NCBI GenBank assembly: GCA_020445415.1
Contig: JAGRGP010000003.1
Span: 1-64,000, forward strand
DNA: 64,000 nt
Direction: 5' to 3'
Source: Gammaproteobacteria bacterium
GTDB lineage: Bacteria > Pseudomonadota > Gammaproteobacteria > Chromatiales > Chromatiaceae
Shown: positions 16,335 to 26,618 of the stretch, piece by piece
Layout: each line of letters opens with the position of its first letter
Numbering within the stretch: the stretch's first letter is position 1
The notes under the pieces: model-generated
Seen by the model: the letters and a program-made list of their open reading frames with translations, nothing else
Databases searched by the model: none
What the model was told of the DNA's origin: nothing
Translations under genes and position numbers: made by a program

Positions 16335-18416
16335 ATGAGCAAAAACCGCTTAGCTGATGCCACCAGCCCCTACCTGCAGCAACACGCGGACAATCCGGTA
16401 CATTGGTACCCCTGGGGAAATGAGGCACTTGATCTGGCCCGGCAGCAGGGCAAACCCATATTACTCTCTATTGGCTACTCCGCCTGTCACTGGTGCCATG
16501 TGATGGCGCACGAATCATTCGAAGATCTGGAGACCGCCGGTATCATGAACCGGCTATACGTCAATATAAAAGTGGACCGGGAGGAACGACCCGACCTGGA
16601 CAAAATCTATCAGACTGCCCACCAGTTGCTGGCCAGACGCCCGGGGGGCTGGCCGCTCACGGTATTTCTGACTCCCGAGGACCAGGTGCCGTTCTTTGCG
16701 GGGACCTATTTCCCCGACCACGCCCGTCATGGCCTTCCCGCATTTCGAAACCTGCTGCGCGACATCGCTCAAGCGTTCCAAGATCAACGGGAAGAAATCG
16801 CCGGCCAAAACCAGGCGCTATCGGAAGCGCTTGCCCGTCTGAACCCACAACCCCCGGATAATCGAAAACTGTCATTTGAAGCTGCTCCGCTGCAGCTCGC
16901 CAGCCAGCAGCTCAGCGAGAGTTTCGATGAGACCTGGGGTGGATTTGGGAGGGCGCCCAAGTTTCCGCACCCGGGCAGTCTGAACCGATTACTACGGAAT
17001 TGGGCCTCGCTGACCATAAATGGCAAACCAGAGCCGCGCTATCTCTACCAGGTCGACCATACGCTCACCCGGATGGCGCTGGGTGGGGTTAACGACCAGC
17101 TCGGAGGCGGGTTCTACCGTTACTCAGTAGATGATCGGTGGATGATTCCCCATTTCGAAAAGATGCTGTACGACAATGGGCAGCTGTTAGGACTGTATGC
17201 AGATCTTTGGCAGCTCACCGGCAAACCACAATTCCGGGCAACCGCGGAGTCCACCGCAGCCTGGGTAATGAGGGAGATGCAATCTCCCGCAGGAGGCTAC
17301 TACTCCAGCCTAGACGCGGACAGTGAGGGCCACGAGGGGCGGTTCTACATCTGGACCCCAGAATCAGTCCGGTCTCTGCTAACCGACGAGGAGTACCAGC
17401 ACCTGGCCGCTTATTACGGCCTGAATCGAGCGCCTAATTTCGAAGGTCAATGGCATCTACACAACTTTATCTCGATAGCGGATCTTAACAGCACCCTCGG
17501 CAGTACGTCAGTGCAAGCCAGGGCGCTCCTCGACAGCGCCCGCCACAAATTATTCAAGGTCAGAGAGTTGCGGGCTAGGCCAAGCCGGGACGAAAAGATT
17601 TTGACCTCCTGGAATGCGCTGATGATTAGGGGGATGGCACGCACTGGCAGGATACTCGGGTGCCCCCAATACATCCATTCGGCAGAACGCTCACTGGATT
17701 TTTTACGCACTAGGTTATGGCAAGACGGGCGGCTGCTGGCGACCCATAAGGATGGACGGTCACAATTTCCCGCCTACCTTGATGACCACGCGTATCTGTT
17801 GGACGCGCTGCTCGAACTGCTACAGACACGTTGGCGTCAGGAAGATCTGGAATTTGCCATCGAACTTGCAGAATTGCTACTCACCCGGTTCCTTGATGGC
17901 AATGCTGGAGGCTTCTACTTTACAGCCGATGATCATGAAAAATTGATCCACCGCCCGAAACCATTTGGAGATGACTCCATCCCTTCAGGCAACGGCGTAG
18001 CCGCCCTTGCGTTGTGCCGATTGGGTCATTTGCTGGGCGAGGGACGGTATACGGCGGCGGCGGAGGGAACCCTGCGAATCGCTTGGGAGCAGATCGTTCA
18101 GGCGCCTTATGCCTATTGCACCCTACTCGATGCCCTGGAAGAACAGCTAGATCCTACCGAGACTATCGTAATTCGAGGCATGGGAGCAGACCTCGAGCGC
18201 TGGCGGAACAGGGCCTTGAGTCGCTACGCACCGCGCCGCCTGGTAATTGCCATCGCGAATAGCGAAGAAGACCTTCCAGCCCTCCTGCAAACCCGCCGCA
18301 GTGAGGCAAGAACACTGGCCTATGTATGTAGCGGTACCCAGTGCGAAGTTCCGATTGAGCAGTTCGATGCGTTCGAACGACGACTATCCAGAACCGAGAT
18401 CTCATTCAACGCATAA
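16335..18416 (+). CDS. DUF255 thioredoxin-domain protein (YyaL/SPATA20 family)
   Basis: 693 aa. The N-terminal DUF255 thioredoxin-like domain (about residues 1-165) starts [19 protein letters not shown] and holds a CHWC redox motif at C51/C54 in [13 protein letters not shown], followed by [10 protein letters not shown] and [11 protein letters not shown]. The remainder is an alpha/alpha-barrel related to N-acylglucosamine 2-epimerase and glycoside-hydrolase folds, with [24 protein letters not shown] and [10 protein letters not shown] segments. The family is widespread from bacteria to mammals; its substrate is not established. It stands alone between the RND operon and the moa group, with 111 bases upstream. 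Confidence 0.92.
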   Translation: MSKNRLADATSPYLQQHADNPVHWYPWGNEALDLARQQGKPILLSIGYSACHWCHVMAHESFEDLETAGIMNRLYVNIKVDREERPDLDKIYQTAHQLLARRPGGWPLTVFLTPEDQVPFFAGTYFPDHARHGLPAFRNLLRDIAQAFQDQREEIAGQNQALSEALARLNPQPPDNRKLSFEAAPLQLASQQLSESFDETWGGFGRAPKFPHPGSLNRLLRNWASLTINGKPEPRYLYQVDHTLTRMALGGVNDQLGGGFYRYSVDDRWMIPHFEKMLYDNGQLLGLYADLWQLTGKPQFRATAESTAAWVMREMQSPAGGYYSSLDADSEGHEGRFYIWTPESVRSLLTDEEYQHLAAYYGLNRAPNFEGQWHLHNFISIADLNSTLGSTSVQARALLDSARHKLFKVRELRARPSRDEKILTSWNALMIRGMARTGRILGCPQYIHSAERSLDFLRTRLWQDGRLLATHKDGRSQFPAYLDDHAYLLDALLELLQTRWRQEDLEFAIELAELLLTRFLDGNAGGFYFTADDHEKLIHRPKPFGDDSIPSGNGVAALALCRLGHLLGEGRYTAAAEGTLRIAWEQIVQAPYAYCTLLDALEEQLDPTETIVIRGMGADLERWRNRALSRYAPRRLVIAIANSEEDLPALLQTRRSEARTLAYVCSGTQCEVPIEQFDAFERRLSRTEISFNA

Positions 18417-18564
18417 GCACGCGGCGCCTGCCAGTCTTTTTGGTCACCGGGTTCTCGCCAGGCGGCTGCACGCCAAACGAGAAAACCACTGAGCCTCATC
18501 ATTCGGGACGGGTTGCGGATGCCAACTACAAGAATCAAATACCGGACAACAGGAGCGCAGCCAC

Positions 18565-19032
18565 CTAAGCCTTCCACCGCGCCTCGGCATTATGATCGCT
18601 GTGCCGTGCCTCCACCCAACGCTCGCCATCAGCCGTTCGCTCTTTCTTCCAGAATGGCGCCTGAGTCTTTAAGTAATCGATAACAAACTCGCAGGCGCGA
18701 AAGGCCTCCCCACGATGCGAGCTAGCCACCGCCACTAATACAATCGGATCTGTCGGTTGCAATTCTCCCACTCGGTGTACAACCCGAATATCCTCCAGGT
18801 CCCAGCGCTTACCGGCCTCGTCCACGATCCGCTGCAAGGCCTTTTCCGTCATACCCGGGTAATGCTCGAGGGTCATTGCGGTGACCTGCTCTCCGGCGTT
18901 AATGTCCCTCATTAAGCCCACAAACGAAACCACCGCACCCACCCGCGGGTTATCATTCCACAACTCCGCAAGGTGCGAAGGGATATCGAGTGACTCCCGC
19001 TGCACTTTAACGTAATACATTCTCGAGCTCAC
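18565..19032 (-). CDS. moaE: Molybdopterin synthase catalytic subunit MoaE
   Basis: 155 aa, family length about 150. MoaE with thiocarboxylated MoaD converts cyclic pyranopterin monophosphate to molybdopterin. Seen are GAVVSFVGLMRDIN, LEHYPGMTEKAL, VVHRVGELQPTDPIVLVAVASSHR and the catalytic-lysine segment APFWKKE with the C-terminal RWVEAR. It is the last gene of the moaB-moeA-moaD-moaE minus-strand group, 61 bases after moaD. Confidence 0.95.
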   Translation of the reverse strand: MSSRMYYVKVQRESLDIPSHLAELWNDNPRVGAVVSFVGLMRDINAGEQVTAMTLEHYPGMTEKALQRIVDEAGKRWDLEDIRVVHRVGELQPTDPIVLVAVASSHRGEAFRACEFVIDYLKTQAPFWKKERTADGERWVEARHSDHNAEARWKA

Positions 19033-19093
19033 CAGTACCTTCGGTCGACCTTCCAGGGAGACTGCATTTCCTCGCCGCCCTGTCGCGGCTCGT

Positions 19094-19339
19094 TCATCCC
19101 CCAGTTACCGGAGGGAAAAACGCCACTTCGTCTCCGTCCCTAATGGGGGTCCGCGGGGTCGCCATCTCCTGATTCACCGCGGCCAACACCTGCCCCTCAC
19201 TCCCGAATGCTTCAGCCCACTTTCCGCCCCGCGCTCGCAAGCGCCCTATCAACTCGTCAACATTCGCTGCCGCCTCCAACTCCTCGGAGCCAATGCCGAG
19301 TTGTTCCCGAAGGTGTGCAAAATAGCGCAGCCTGATCAT
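19094..19339 (-). CDS. moaD: Molybdopterin synthase sulfur-carrier subunit MoaD
   Basis: 81 aa ubiquitin-fold protein ending in the diagnostic VTGG; the terminal glycine is thiocarboxylated by MoeB-type activation and supplies sulfur to molybdopterin. Other landmarks are IRLRYFAHLREQLG at the N-terminus and DGDEVAFFPPVTGG at the end. Its ATG overlaps the moeA stop by 4 bases (ATGA), so translation is coupled. No moeB is seen in the window. Confidence 0.95.
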   Translation of the reverse strand: MIRLRYFAHLREQLGIGSEELEAAANVDELIGRLRARGGKWAEAFGSEGQVLAAVNQEMATPRTPIRDGDEVAFFPPVTGG

Positions 19340-20586
19340 GTCAACAACTCGCTGAAAGGTAAAAACCGCACGACATCGCCCCGACTCAGTGGGGTGTTTT
19401 CAGGCAACACCGCTAGGCCGTTGGCCCAGGCCAAGGAATTCAGCACACCCGACGAACGGCTTGGATACACGGTGATCCACGCCTCTCCCTGCTCATCCAG
19501 ATCCAACCTAGCCCGGGCAAACTCCCGTCGTCTATCCGGATGAGGCCAATCAAAATCGATTTTTGCTGTGACCGCTCGAGGCGTCAGATCGCCCGCGATC
19601 CCCTGCAGCTTAAGTATAAACGGCCGCGCGAATAGACAGTAGGTTACAAACAGGGAGACCGGATTACCGGGCGTACCGATGAACGGGACATCACCGATAT
19701 GGCCAAATGCTAATGGCTTGCCAGGCCGGATGGCTATCTTCCAGAGATCTAGCCTACCCAACCGCTCGATGGCCGGTTTGATGTGATCTTCCTCGCCGAC
19801 GGAGACACCCCCAGAGGTCATCACTAGGTCGGCGTCCTGTGCCGCCGATCTCAACGCCTCGCAGGTTGCATCGAAGGTATCCGCTACAATGCCCAGTTTT
19901 ACCAGCTTGCAACCCACCCCCGCTAACAGACCCTCGAGGGTGAACTCATTGGAATTGTAGATCTGCCCCGGCCCCAGTGGTTGGCCCGGCATCACCAGCT
20001 CATCCCCCGAAGAGAATACTGCTACCTTAAGGCGCCGGAATACCAGAAGCTCGGCCACGCCCACGGATGCAAGCAAGCCAAGATGCTGAGGACCCAAGCG
20101 GGTCCCAGCCTCGACTACCACCTGCCCCTCGCGGGTATCCTCGCCCGCCCGCCGGATATTGGCGCCGGATTTCGGGACTCGATTGATGATCACGGAATCC
20201 CCCGCAGATTCGCAAACCTCCTGTATCACCACCGCATCGGCATGCGCGGGGATCGGAGCACCGGTAAAAATCCGAGCGGCGCTGCCTGGAGTTAACGGCT
20301 CGGCAGCAACTCCCGCCGGCAAGCGTTGGGAGATTGGCAATATGGTGCCCTCCGCCGGGATATCCGAAGTATTCACCGCATAACCGTCCATGGCGCTATT
20401 ATCCCAGGGTGGCATGGTTATCCGACTCGTTACCGGCTCTGCCAATACCCTTCCCAGCGCCTCCTGTATGGAAACACGCTCAGTGCCTTGAACCGGCCTC
20501 GCCTGAGCGAGTAGCCGCTCAAGGGCTGCCTCTAATGGCAGTAGATCGGACCCCTTGCCGTGAGATGAACAGTCACATGCGTGCAT
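19336..20586 (-). CDS. moeA: Molybdopterin molybdenumtransferase MoeA
   Basis: 416 aa; inserts molybdate into adenylylated molybdopterin. Landmarks in order are PVTSRITMPPWDNSAMDGYA (about 52-71), IFTGAPIPAHADAVV, ANIRRAGEDTREGQVV, the MoCF-domain segments VAVFSSGDELVMPGQPLGPGQIYNSN, MTSGGVSVGEEDH (about 258-270) and GTPGNPVSLFV. The Ser-Gly-Gly loop and aspartates of the molybdopterin pocket are intact. The N-terminal residues MHACDCSSHGKGSD are cysteine-containing and not typical, so an internal start is possible. It overlaps moaD. Confidence 0.95.
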   Translation of the reverse strand: MHACDCSSHGKGSDLLPLEAALERLLAQARPVQGTERVSIQEALGRVLAEPVTSRITMPPWDNSAMDGYAVNTSDIPAEGTILPISQRLPAGVAAEPLTPGSAARIFTGAPIPAHADAVVIQEVCESAGDSVIINRVPKSGANIRRAGEDTREGQVVVEAGTRLGPQHLGLLASVGVAELLVFRRLKVAVFSSGDELVMPGQPLGPGQIYNSNEFTLEGLLAGVGCKLVKLGIVADTFDATCEALRSAAQDADLVMTSGGVSVGEEDHIKPAIERLGRLDLWKIAIRPGKPLAFGHIGDVPFIGTPGNPVSLFVTYCLFARPFILKLQGIAGDLTPRAVTAKIDFDWPHPDRRREFARARLDLDEQGEAWITVYPSRSSGVLNSLAWANGLAVLPENTPLSRGDVVRFLPFSELLT

Positions 20587-20610
20587 GTGGATTCTCCCTG
20601 ATTTCCCGGC

Positions 20611-21129
20611 TCAGGACCGAAACATCTGAGCAAAATTGCAGGGGCGAGTACGATGATCCAGTTGCGGCTCCAATATTTTTTGCCACCCCGTGCGACAGGC
20701 GCCGGTTGATCCCGGTAAACAAAAAATCAGCGTCTGATTGGTGAGCCCTGCGAACGCCCTGGACTGGATAGCCGAAGCCCCAATCTCCTCCATCGAAACC
20801 GCCCTGAAGAGCTCGCCAAATCCCTCGATTGGCTTATCCAACAGGGGATTAACCGCCTCGGGTGTGCTATCGCGTCCAGCAATCCCCGTGCCGCCGGTAC
20901 TGAGAATGACATGCACATGGGGATCCGCAATCCAGCGGCAAAAAATAGCGCGCATCTGATGGATGTCGTCTTTGACGATCTCTTTCGCCACTACATGGTG
21001 GCCAGCATCCTCGGCCCCCCGGCGCAACACCGCACCAGATTTATCGGTCTCTTCGGTTCGGGTATCCGAGATCGTCAACACGGCAATATTCAGTGGTACA
21101 AAGCCCGAATCGTCATAATGTCCGGTCAT
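20611..21129 (-). CDS. moaB: Molybdenum cofactor biosynthesis protein MoaB (adenylyltransferase)
   Basis: 172 aa MoCF/MogA-like protein that adenylylates molybdopterin before molybdate insertion. Seen are LNIAVLTISDTRTEETDKSG, ILSTGGTGIAGRDSTPEAV, the FRAVSMEEIGASAIQSRAFAG segment and FCLPGSTGACRTGWQKIL. GAGGAAG stands a few bases before the ATG. It is the first gene of the moa group, 24 bases before moeA. MoaB rather than MogA is chosen by size and motif order; the two are functionally close. Confidence 0.92.
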   Translation of the reverse strand: MTGHYDDSGFVPLNIAVLTISDTRTEETDKSGAVLRRGAEDAGHHVVAKEIVKDDIHQMRAIFCRWIADPHVHVILSTGGTGIAGRDSTPEAVNPLLDKPIEGFGELFRAVSMEEIGASAIQSRAFAGLTNQTLIFCLPGSTGACRTGWQKILEPQLDHRTRPCNFAQMFRS

Positions 21130-21208
21130 CTCTTCCTCATGTCAGCTTGTGGGTACTGATCCTAGAGATCTGCCAAAGGGTCAACCCGCGTTATGTCTAA
21201 CCGCTGCT

Positions 21209-22147
21209 TCATGTAAACGAAAATCCAAAAATATCTTTAAACTGCGCCGCAAACTCACCCGGAGTGAAACAGTGATTCTGGGTGCCGGCATGGGCTATTT
21301 TGATGGCCCCCATCAGTGCGGCGATGCGCCCCGTGACATCCCAGTCCATGCCGTTCATCAATCCATAGAGCAGTCCCGCCCGGTAGGCATCACCGCAACC
21401 GGTCGGGTCTACCAGTCGAACGGCCGGTGCCGCCGGTATCTCGAACAACTTATTACGGGTATAGATGCTGGAGCCCTTGGCACCTCGGGTAACAATAACT
21501 CCATCAACTAACTCCGTGAGCATTCTGGGTGATTTCCCTGTCCGTTCCTCCATGAGCTTTGCTTCATAGTCGTTAAACGCCAACCAAGTTGCCTGCTCTG
21601 CAAACCCCAGTAGCTCTTCTCCATTGAACATGGGCATACCCTGGCCTGGATCAAATATGAACGGGATTTCCAATTCGGAAAACTGCGCGGCATGATCGAT
21701 CATGCCTTGCCTGCCATCTGGTGATACCAACCCAAGTGAGCACTCCCGACCAGCCGCGCTCACCTGTTGAACATGAGAATGATTCATCGCGCCAGGGTGA
21801 AACGCGGTTATCTGATTGTCGTCCTGGTCGGTAGTAATGTAGGCTTGCGCGGTATACTCCTCGTCGATGACCCTCAGGTAGGACCTATCGATTTCCCAGC
21901 GGTCCATCCACTCGGCATAGGGCCCAAAGTCCCGGCCGACGGTGCCCATGGGCTTACCCTCGCCACCTAAAAGTTTGAGGTTGTAGGCGATATTTCCTGC
22001 ACAGCCCCCATACTCGCGCCGCAACTCGGGAACCAGGAAAGCGACATTCAGTATATGCACTTGTTCGGGCAGGATATGGTTCTTGAAACGGTCATGGAAC
22101 ACCATGATCGTGTCAAAAGCGAAAGAACCACAGATCAACGCTGACAT
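21209..22147 (-). CDS. PfkB-family carbohydrate/nucleoside kinase
   Basis: 312 aa ribokinase-fold protein. The N-terminal signature LRREYGGCAGNIAYNLKLLG (about residues 42-61) and the C-terminal anion-hole motif DPTGCGDAYRAGLLYGL (about 251-267, with the catalytic aspartate) are intact. A VIVTRGAKGSSIY segment precedes it. Among PfkB members the proteobacterial group annotated as adenosine-kinase-like is the nearest by length and by the YGGCAGNIAYNL motif, but the substrate is not certain. It is downstream of the diguanylate cyclase gene by 82 bases on the same strand. Confidence 0.85.
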   Translation of the reverse strand: MSALICGSFAFDTIMVFHDRFKNHILPEQVHILNVAFLVPELRREYGGCAGNIAYNLKLLGGEGKPMGTVGRDFGPYAEWMDRWEIDRSYLRVIDEEYTAQAYITTDQDDNQITAFHPGAMNHSHVQQVSAAGRECSLGLVSPDGRQGMIDHAAQFSELEIPFIFDPGQGMPMFNGEELLGFAEQATWLAFNDYEAKLMEERTGKSPRMLTELVDGVIVTRGAKGSSIYTRNKLFEIPAAPAVRLVDPTGCGDAYRAGLLYGLMNGMDWDVTGRIAALMGAIKIAHAGTQNHCFTPGEFAAQFKDIFGFSFT

Positions 22148-22229
22148 GCAGACCCCCGTGAAGGCGGAAAGGACAGCGCGATTCTACACCAAAACGGCAA
22201 CGGCGTGGCGCCACTGCCTCCCACCCGAA

Positions 22230-24434
22230 TCACGCGTTCTGGCGCAGCAGTGTGATGGCTTCGGAAGCGGGTAAGGGATGACCAAGAAAAAAACCTTGGG
22301 CACGGCAGCCGTCGAGATTACGCAAATACTCCAACTGAGCCTGCTTCTCCACGCCCTCCGCAACGATTTCCAGGCCGAGCTCCCGGGCCATCGCAAATAC
22401 CGCGGTAACGATGGAGTTGCGATCCTGGGGAGACTGAATGCCGGTAATGAAGCTGCGGTCGATCTTCAAAGTATTCAGCGGCAAGGCGTGCAGGTAGCTC
22501 AGCGAAGAATAACCAATACCGAAATCATCCACCGCCACCCGCACTCCGCTGGCTGCCAAACGCTGAAATTTGTTGACCGCCTGATCCATATCTTGCATGA
22601 GCATGTTTTCGGTTATCTCGATCTCCAACTGGCCGCCTGGGATCCCATGCTTATCCAACGCATCGAGAAAACTTCGCTCAAACTCCGACTGAACGAGCTG
22701 CGCCGCAGAAATATTGATGGCCAAAGTCACATCGTCATATCCCGCTGAGCGCCAATGTTTTAACTCCCGGCAACAGCGGTCGAGCACCCAGTTGCCGATC
22801 TCGATTATCAGCCCCGTCTCCTCGGACAACGGAATAAACTGTCCCGGCAGCAGCAGGCCACGTTCCGGATGATTCCACCGGATCAAGGCCTCCATCCCAC
22901 AGACCCTGCCAGAGCCGATATCGAACTGGGGTTGAAAAAACAGCTCGAACTGTTTCTTCTCTATCGCCTTGCGGATTCCGTTCTCGAGGGATAGTTGTCG
23001 CTGAAAGGTTGCCTTCATGTTATCGGAGAAGAACTCATAGCCGTTCTTTCCGTGAGCCTTGATATGGTACATCGCCATATCAGCATTCTTGATCAAGGCG
23101 TCTATGGTCTGGCCATCTTCAGGAAACAAAGCGATCCCGATGCTGAAGCTGACAAAGACCTCATAGCCATCCAATATCACCGGCTCCTTCAATCGGTCGA
23201 TGATTTTTTTTGCCACCATGGCAGCCGCATCTCGGCCCTCAATCCCCGGGACCAACAGGTTAAACTCGTCTCCACCAACGCGAGCCAGGGTGTCGCCATC
23301 CCTCAGACAAGAGTGCAAACGAGACGCTACCGTCTGCAGCAGCTGATCGCCAGCCAGGTGTCCCAGAGAGTCATTGATCACTTTGAATCTGTCCATATCC
23401 AGAAACATCACTGCCAGATTCGCCTTGTTGCGCCGAGCCTGGGAAATCGCCAGATTCAAGCGGTCCCTAAACAACTCACGGTTGGGCAGCTTGGTCAGGA
23501 GATCGTGATAGAGCTGAAACTTGATAACCTCCTCGGCGCGCTTGCGTTCGCTGATATCCCTGGCGACACCATAGGTACCGACAAACTCCCGTTCCCGTTC
23601 CTCCTGCTCAGGGGTATAAATCCCCATCGCGCTGAGTTCGATGGTGATAGACTTGGATTCAAAATAACGGTAAGGCAGCTCACTTCCCCGGCATAACAGC
23701 CGGAGTTCGATATTTTGGCTGGCGCGGCTGCCGGTGCGCCGCTCATCAAAAACATACCTGGCCTTTTCCATATCCTCCTTGTGCACCAGCTGCGAATAAT
23801 GCATCCCGAGAAGGAATTCGGTGTTGTAACCGAGCAGGCTTTGAGCGCGTTCGTTGAGAAAGGCGAACCGCCCCTCGTTATCCAGCATGTAGATGATGTC
23901 GGGTGAATTATTGACAATAAACCGATACCGATTTTCCGACGCCTCAAGGCAACGGTTCATCTCCTTCAGGTTTTTTTCTAACTGCCTTTTGCGCAACAGA
24001 TTATCGACCACCCGGATCAGCTCATCCGGAGAATACGGTTTGCGTAAAAAATCTTGTGCACCGCTGCGCAAGGCTTCCGTTGCGCTTTCGAATGTGGTTT
24101 CACCGCTGATGACGATCACATCCGTATCCTGGTACTTTTCTTGAATATCGCGCATCACCTGAAAGCCGTCCATCTCCGGCATGTTCAGATCGAGCAATAC
24201 CAAATCGACCGCGCCGGCCCCCAATACCCGCAGCGCCTCCTCCCCATTGGCGGCTAATTGGCACTCGTGGCCATAGGCCATCAATAAGTCCGCGACACTC
24301 GACCGCATCCTCGGCTCATCATCCACAACCAATACCTTGGCTTCAGAATCCTCCTGTGTTTCTGCTGCCCCTCCCTGGCTGTGGTCAATCTGGGAACCGT
24401 ACCGGGTTCCCAGCCATGACACAGAGGTTTTCAT
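22230..24434 (-). CDS. Response regulator with PAS, GGDEF and EAL domains (c-di-GMP turnover)
   Basis: 734 aa from the ATG at 24434, chosen because AGGAG lies 6 bases upstream; the frame is open further. A receiver domain (about 32-150) has the acidic pair D38/D39, phosphoacceptor D82 in LLDLNMPEMDG and the late KPYS lysine. A PAS domain (about 170-290) follows, then GGDEF (about 305-465) with an intact RVGGDEFNLL site and EAL (about 480-734) with MEALIRWNHP, NISAAQL, DDFGIGYSSLSYL and KIDRSFI segments. Both catalytic motifs look active, so it may make and degrade c-di-GMP under phosphorylation control. It follows the HDOD histidine kinase gene after 81 bases, an apparent two-gene signalling operon. 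Confidence 0.93.
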   Translation of the reverse strand: MKTSVSWLGTRYGSQIDHSQGGAAETQEDSEAKVLVVDDEPRMRSSVADLLMAYGHECQLAANGEEALRVLGAGAVDLVLLDLNMPEMDGFQVMRDIQEKYQDTDVIVISGETTFESATEALRSGAQDFLRKPYSPDELIRVVDNLLRKRQLEKNLKEMNRCLEASENRYRFIVNNSPDIIYMLDNEGRFAFLNERAQSLLGYNTEFLLGMHYSQLVHKEDMEKARYVFDERRTGSRASQNIELRLLCRGSELPYRYFESKSITIELSAMGIYTPEQEEREREFVGTYGVARDISERKRAEEVIKFQLYHDLLTKLPNRELFRDRLNLAISQARRNKANLAVMFLDMDRFKVINDSLGHLAGDQLLQTVASRLHSCLRDGDTLARVGGDEFNLLVPGIEGRDAAAMVAKKIIDRLKEPVILDGYEVFVSFSIGIALFPEDGQTIDALIKNADMAMYHIKAHGKNGYEFFSDNMKATFQRQLSLENGIRKAIEKKQFELFFQPQFDIGSGRVCGMEALIRWNHPERGLLLPGQFIPLSEETGLIIEIGNWVLDRCCRELKHWRSAGYDDVTLAINISAAQLVQSEFERSFLDALDKHGIPGGQLEIEITENMLMQDMDQAVNKFQRLAASGVRVAVDDFGIGYSSLSYLHALPLNTLKIDRSFITGIQSPQDRNSIVTAVFAMARELGLEIVAEGVEKQAQLEYLRNLDGCRAQGFFLGHPLPASEAITLLRQNA

Positions 24435-24515
24435 CGATTCTCCTGTTGTGACTGCGGCTCGGGAAGCACTTAGGGACAAGCCAGTCCCCCTGCACCCCCT
24501 CTTCAGTCCTCGCTA

Positions 24516-26618
24516 TTATTCTAATTTTCTGGGCAACATGACGACGAACCGTGCCCCGCCCTTGCTTTTGTTGCTGCAACTGACAGAGCCGTTCAGCTCG
24601 GCAACCAGATCCTTGACAATTGTCAAGCCCAGACCCGAGTGCCGCCCCCCCTTCCGACTCCTGACCGGGCGAAACATGGCATCCACCATCTCCCTGGGAA
24701 TCCCCGGTCCATCATCCTCAACTACCAACTCTATAAAAGGACTACCGTTGACATTTATCTGATCGCGGGTGGAAACCGTTAGCCTGCCTTGTGCTGCCAT
24801 CCCCTCCGCCGCGTTCTTAAGAAGATTGGTCAACACCTGCTTTATATTGTTGCGATCGGTCATGATTCGAGGCATATCCCGGTCCAGGTCTTCCACCACG
24901 ACAATACCCCGGGGGGTAAAATGAGAGACACGAAAGACACCGATCAAATCCCTGGCAAGCTCGTTGATATCGACGGCGCCTTGCCCTCTCTCGACGACGG
25001 GCGCCTCCTGCATGCGCGCGATAATGTCCGCAACCCGGCCGATCTCTTCGTTGAGTATATCGATCTGTTCGGTAACCTTGCCTTGATCCGTCAGGCGAAC
25101 GGACAGCACCTGAAGATAATTCTTAATTATTGCCAAGGGATTGTTAGCTTCATGCACCAACTTCGTTATCAGATTCTGATGGCGTTCTTGCGCCTGGCTC
25201 ACCGCCTGCTGAAGATTTCTAAGCGCATAGCGCCTAACCCCCAAGACCTGGGAAACCGCCTCACCAAAATAGCGGAACAGATCATCTTGTTCACGTAGCC
25301 GCAGTAAGTCAGCGGGCGCGCCCCCAATTACAAGGACTCCGATATCCTCCGACTCCGAATAGAGCGGCAAGCAAATGAACTCCTCACAACCCAAAAGCCT
25401 GGCCAACTGCCTGTCCACAACCGACAGCATGGGCTTAGCGATGTCCCCGGTTGATAGCCTGTCTCTTTCCAGTAGCGCCCTTGCAATCAAACTGCCTTCG
25501 GCAACCAGACGAATACAAAACTCATTCATCTGGATTTTGTCCAAGCAGGTGCTTGCCTCGGCAGTCAGCAAGCTACCGGTATCGTCGCTCAAAAAGCAAA
25601 CACATCGATAAACTCCAAACAGTGTTCCGCAGTCCTGAAACACCGCCATAAGCGTATCCTTAAACTGCGCGGTGCCGGCAAGGTGACGACGCACACCATC
25701 AAGTTGGGCCGACTCCCTGACCCGCCGCGCCAACGCTACTCTGACTTCGTCCCCGTCAACCAGCGGCCCACCTTGCTCGTTGTCGTCGTCAACAACCAGA
25801 ATACCCGTCAAATCGGCGACAATACCGGCCTCGATCTTCTGCTGTATTTCCTCGAGTTCCGAAGGAGCCAGGCCCAAAAGCTGCTGCCCGTCATGCGCTA
25901 GGTCGTGAGTGATCTTCGCCTGACTATTGAAGCGGCAAGCGAGGTTGATCAACCTTACCAAATGGGGCGCATCCCTTACCGCGTCGACTGTCTCGGACTG
26001 GTAAAGCACCGCATCCGACAGCATCGAGTGGGGATCCCACTGCCGTATCAGCATGGCGCCCACTTCGATTGCGGTATGGCCAAATATGTGCCGTTCTCCT
26101 TGGGCCAGTTCGGCTTCATTGGCGGATTGAACCAGTAGCTGCTGGTAACTTTCAGGGTCTCGGTTTAGGAATAGCAGCTTGCCCAAACCGTGAAACAGCC
26201 CCGAGAAATAGGCTTCCTCCGGAAATTCGTAATGGGTTAGATCAGCTAACATCCGGGCTCCGTGGGCGCAGCCCAGGGAACGCCGCCAAAACGTTCCCAG
26301 CCACCGCCCCATACCGGGATCCAACCGGGAGAAAAACTGCTGTACCGACGAAGTAACAGCAATCGCCCGCACCGTCTCCACCCCCAGAGAAGATATGACC
26401 TCCGCCAGCCTTCCTACCCGCCCCTGGGCCGGCCAAGGCCGCGAAACCGCGAATATCCTGGCACACAGGCCCATATCCCGACGCGCGATCCGGGCCAGTT
26501 CATCAAAACCCTGGTTGCGATCGTTACAGGCATCAATGAGCGCCAGCACAACCCCAGGAACAGATGGGATCTGCCCTACATCGAAGGTGCCGCAGGCTGT
26601 GACGGATGCCTCATTCAT
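24516..26618 (-). CDS. HDOD-GAF sensor histidine kinase
   Basis: 700 aa soluble protein. An N-terminal HDOD domain (about residues 10-235; SVPGVVLALIDACNDRNQGFDELARIARRD and later FPEEAYFSGLFHGLGKLL) is followed by a GAF-like sensor region (about 300-450), then a HisKA dimerisation helix with the phosphoacceptor in KLVHEANNPLAIIKNYL (about 485) and a HATPase domain with N box NLLKNAAEGM, G1 VEDDGPGIP and G2 GLGLTIV. No membrane segment is visible, so the input is cytoplasmic. The downstream receiver-GGDEF-EAL gene is the obvious phosphotransfer partner. HDOD fused to a kinase is uncommon but known; its ligand is unknown. Confidence 0.9.
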   Translation of the reverse strand: MNEASVTACGTFDVGQIPSVPGVVLALIDACNDRNQGFDELARIARRDMGLCARIFAVSRPWPAQGRVGRLAEVISSLGVETVRAIAVTSSVQQFFSRLDPGMGRWLGTFWRRSLGCAHGARMLADLTHYEFPEEAYFSGLFHGLGKLLFLNRDPESYQQLLVQSANEAELAQGERHIFGHTAIEVGAMLIRQWDPHSMLSDAVLYQSETVDAVRDAPHLVRLINLACRFNSQAKITHDLAHDGQQLLGLAPSELEEIQQKIEAGIVADLTGILVVDDDNEQGGPLVDGDEVRVALARRVRESAQLDGVRRHLAGTAQFKDTLMAVFQDCGTLFGVYRCVCFLSDDTGSLLTAEASTCLDKIQMNEFCIRLVAEGSLIARALLERDRLSTGDIAKPMLSVVDRQLARLLGCEEFICLPLYSESEDIGVLVIGGAPADLLRLREQDDLFRYFGEAVSQVLGVRRYALRNLQQAVSQAQERHQNLITKLVHEANNPLAIIKNYLQVLSVRLTDQGKVTEQIDILNEEIGRVADIIARMQEAPVVERGQGAVDINELARDLIGVFRVSHFTPRGIVVVEDLDRDMPRIMTDRNNIKQVLTNLLKNAAEGMAAQGRLTVSTRDQINVNGSPFIELVVEDDGPGIPREMVDAMFRPVRSRKGGRHSGLGLTIVKDLVAELNGSVSCSNKSKGGARFVVMLPRKLE

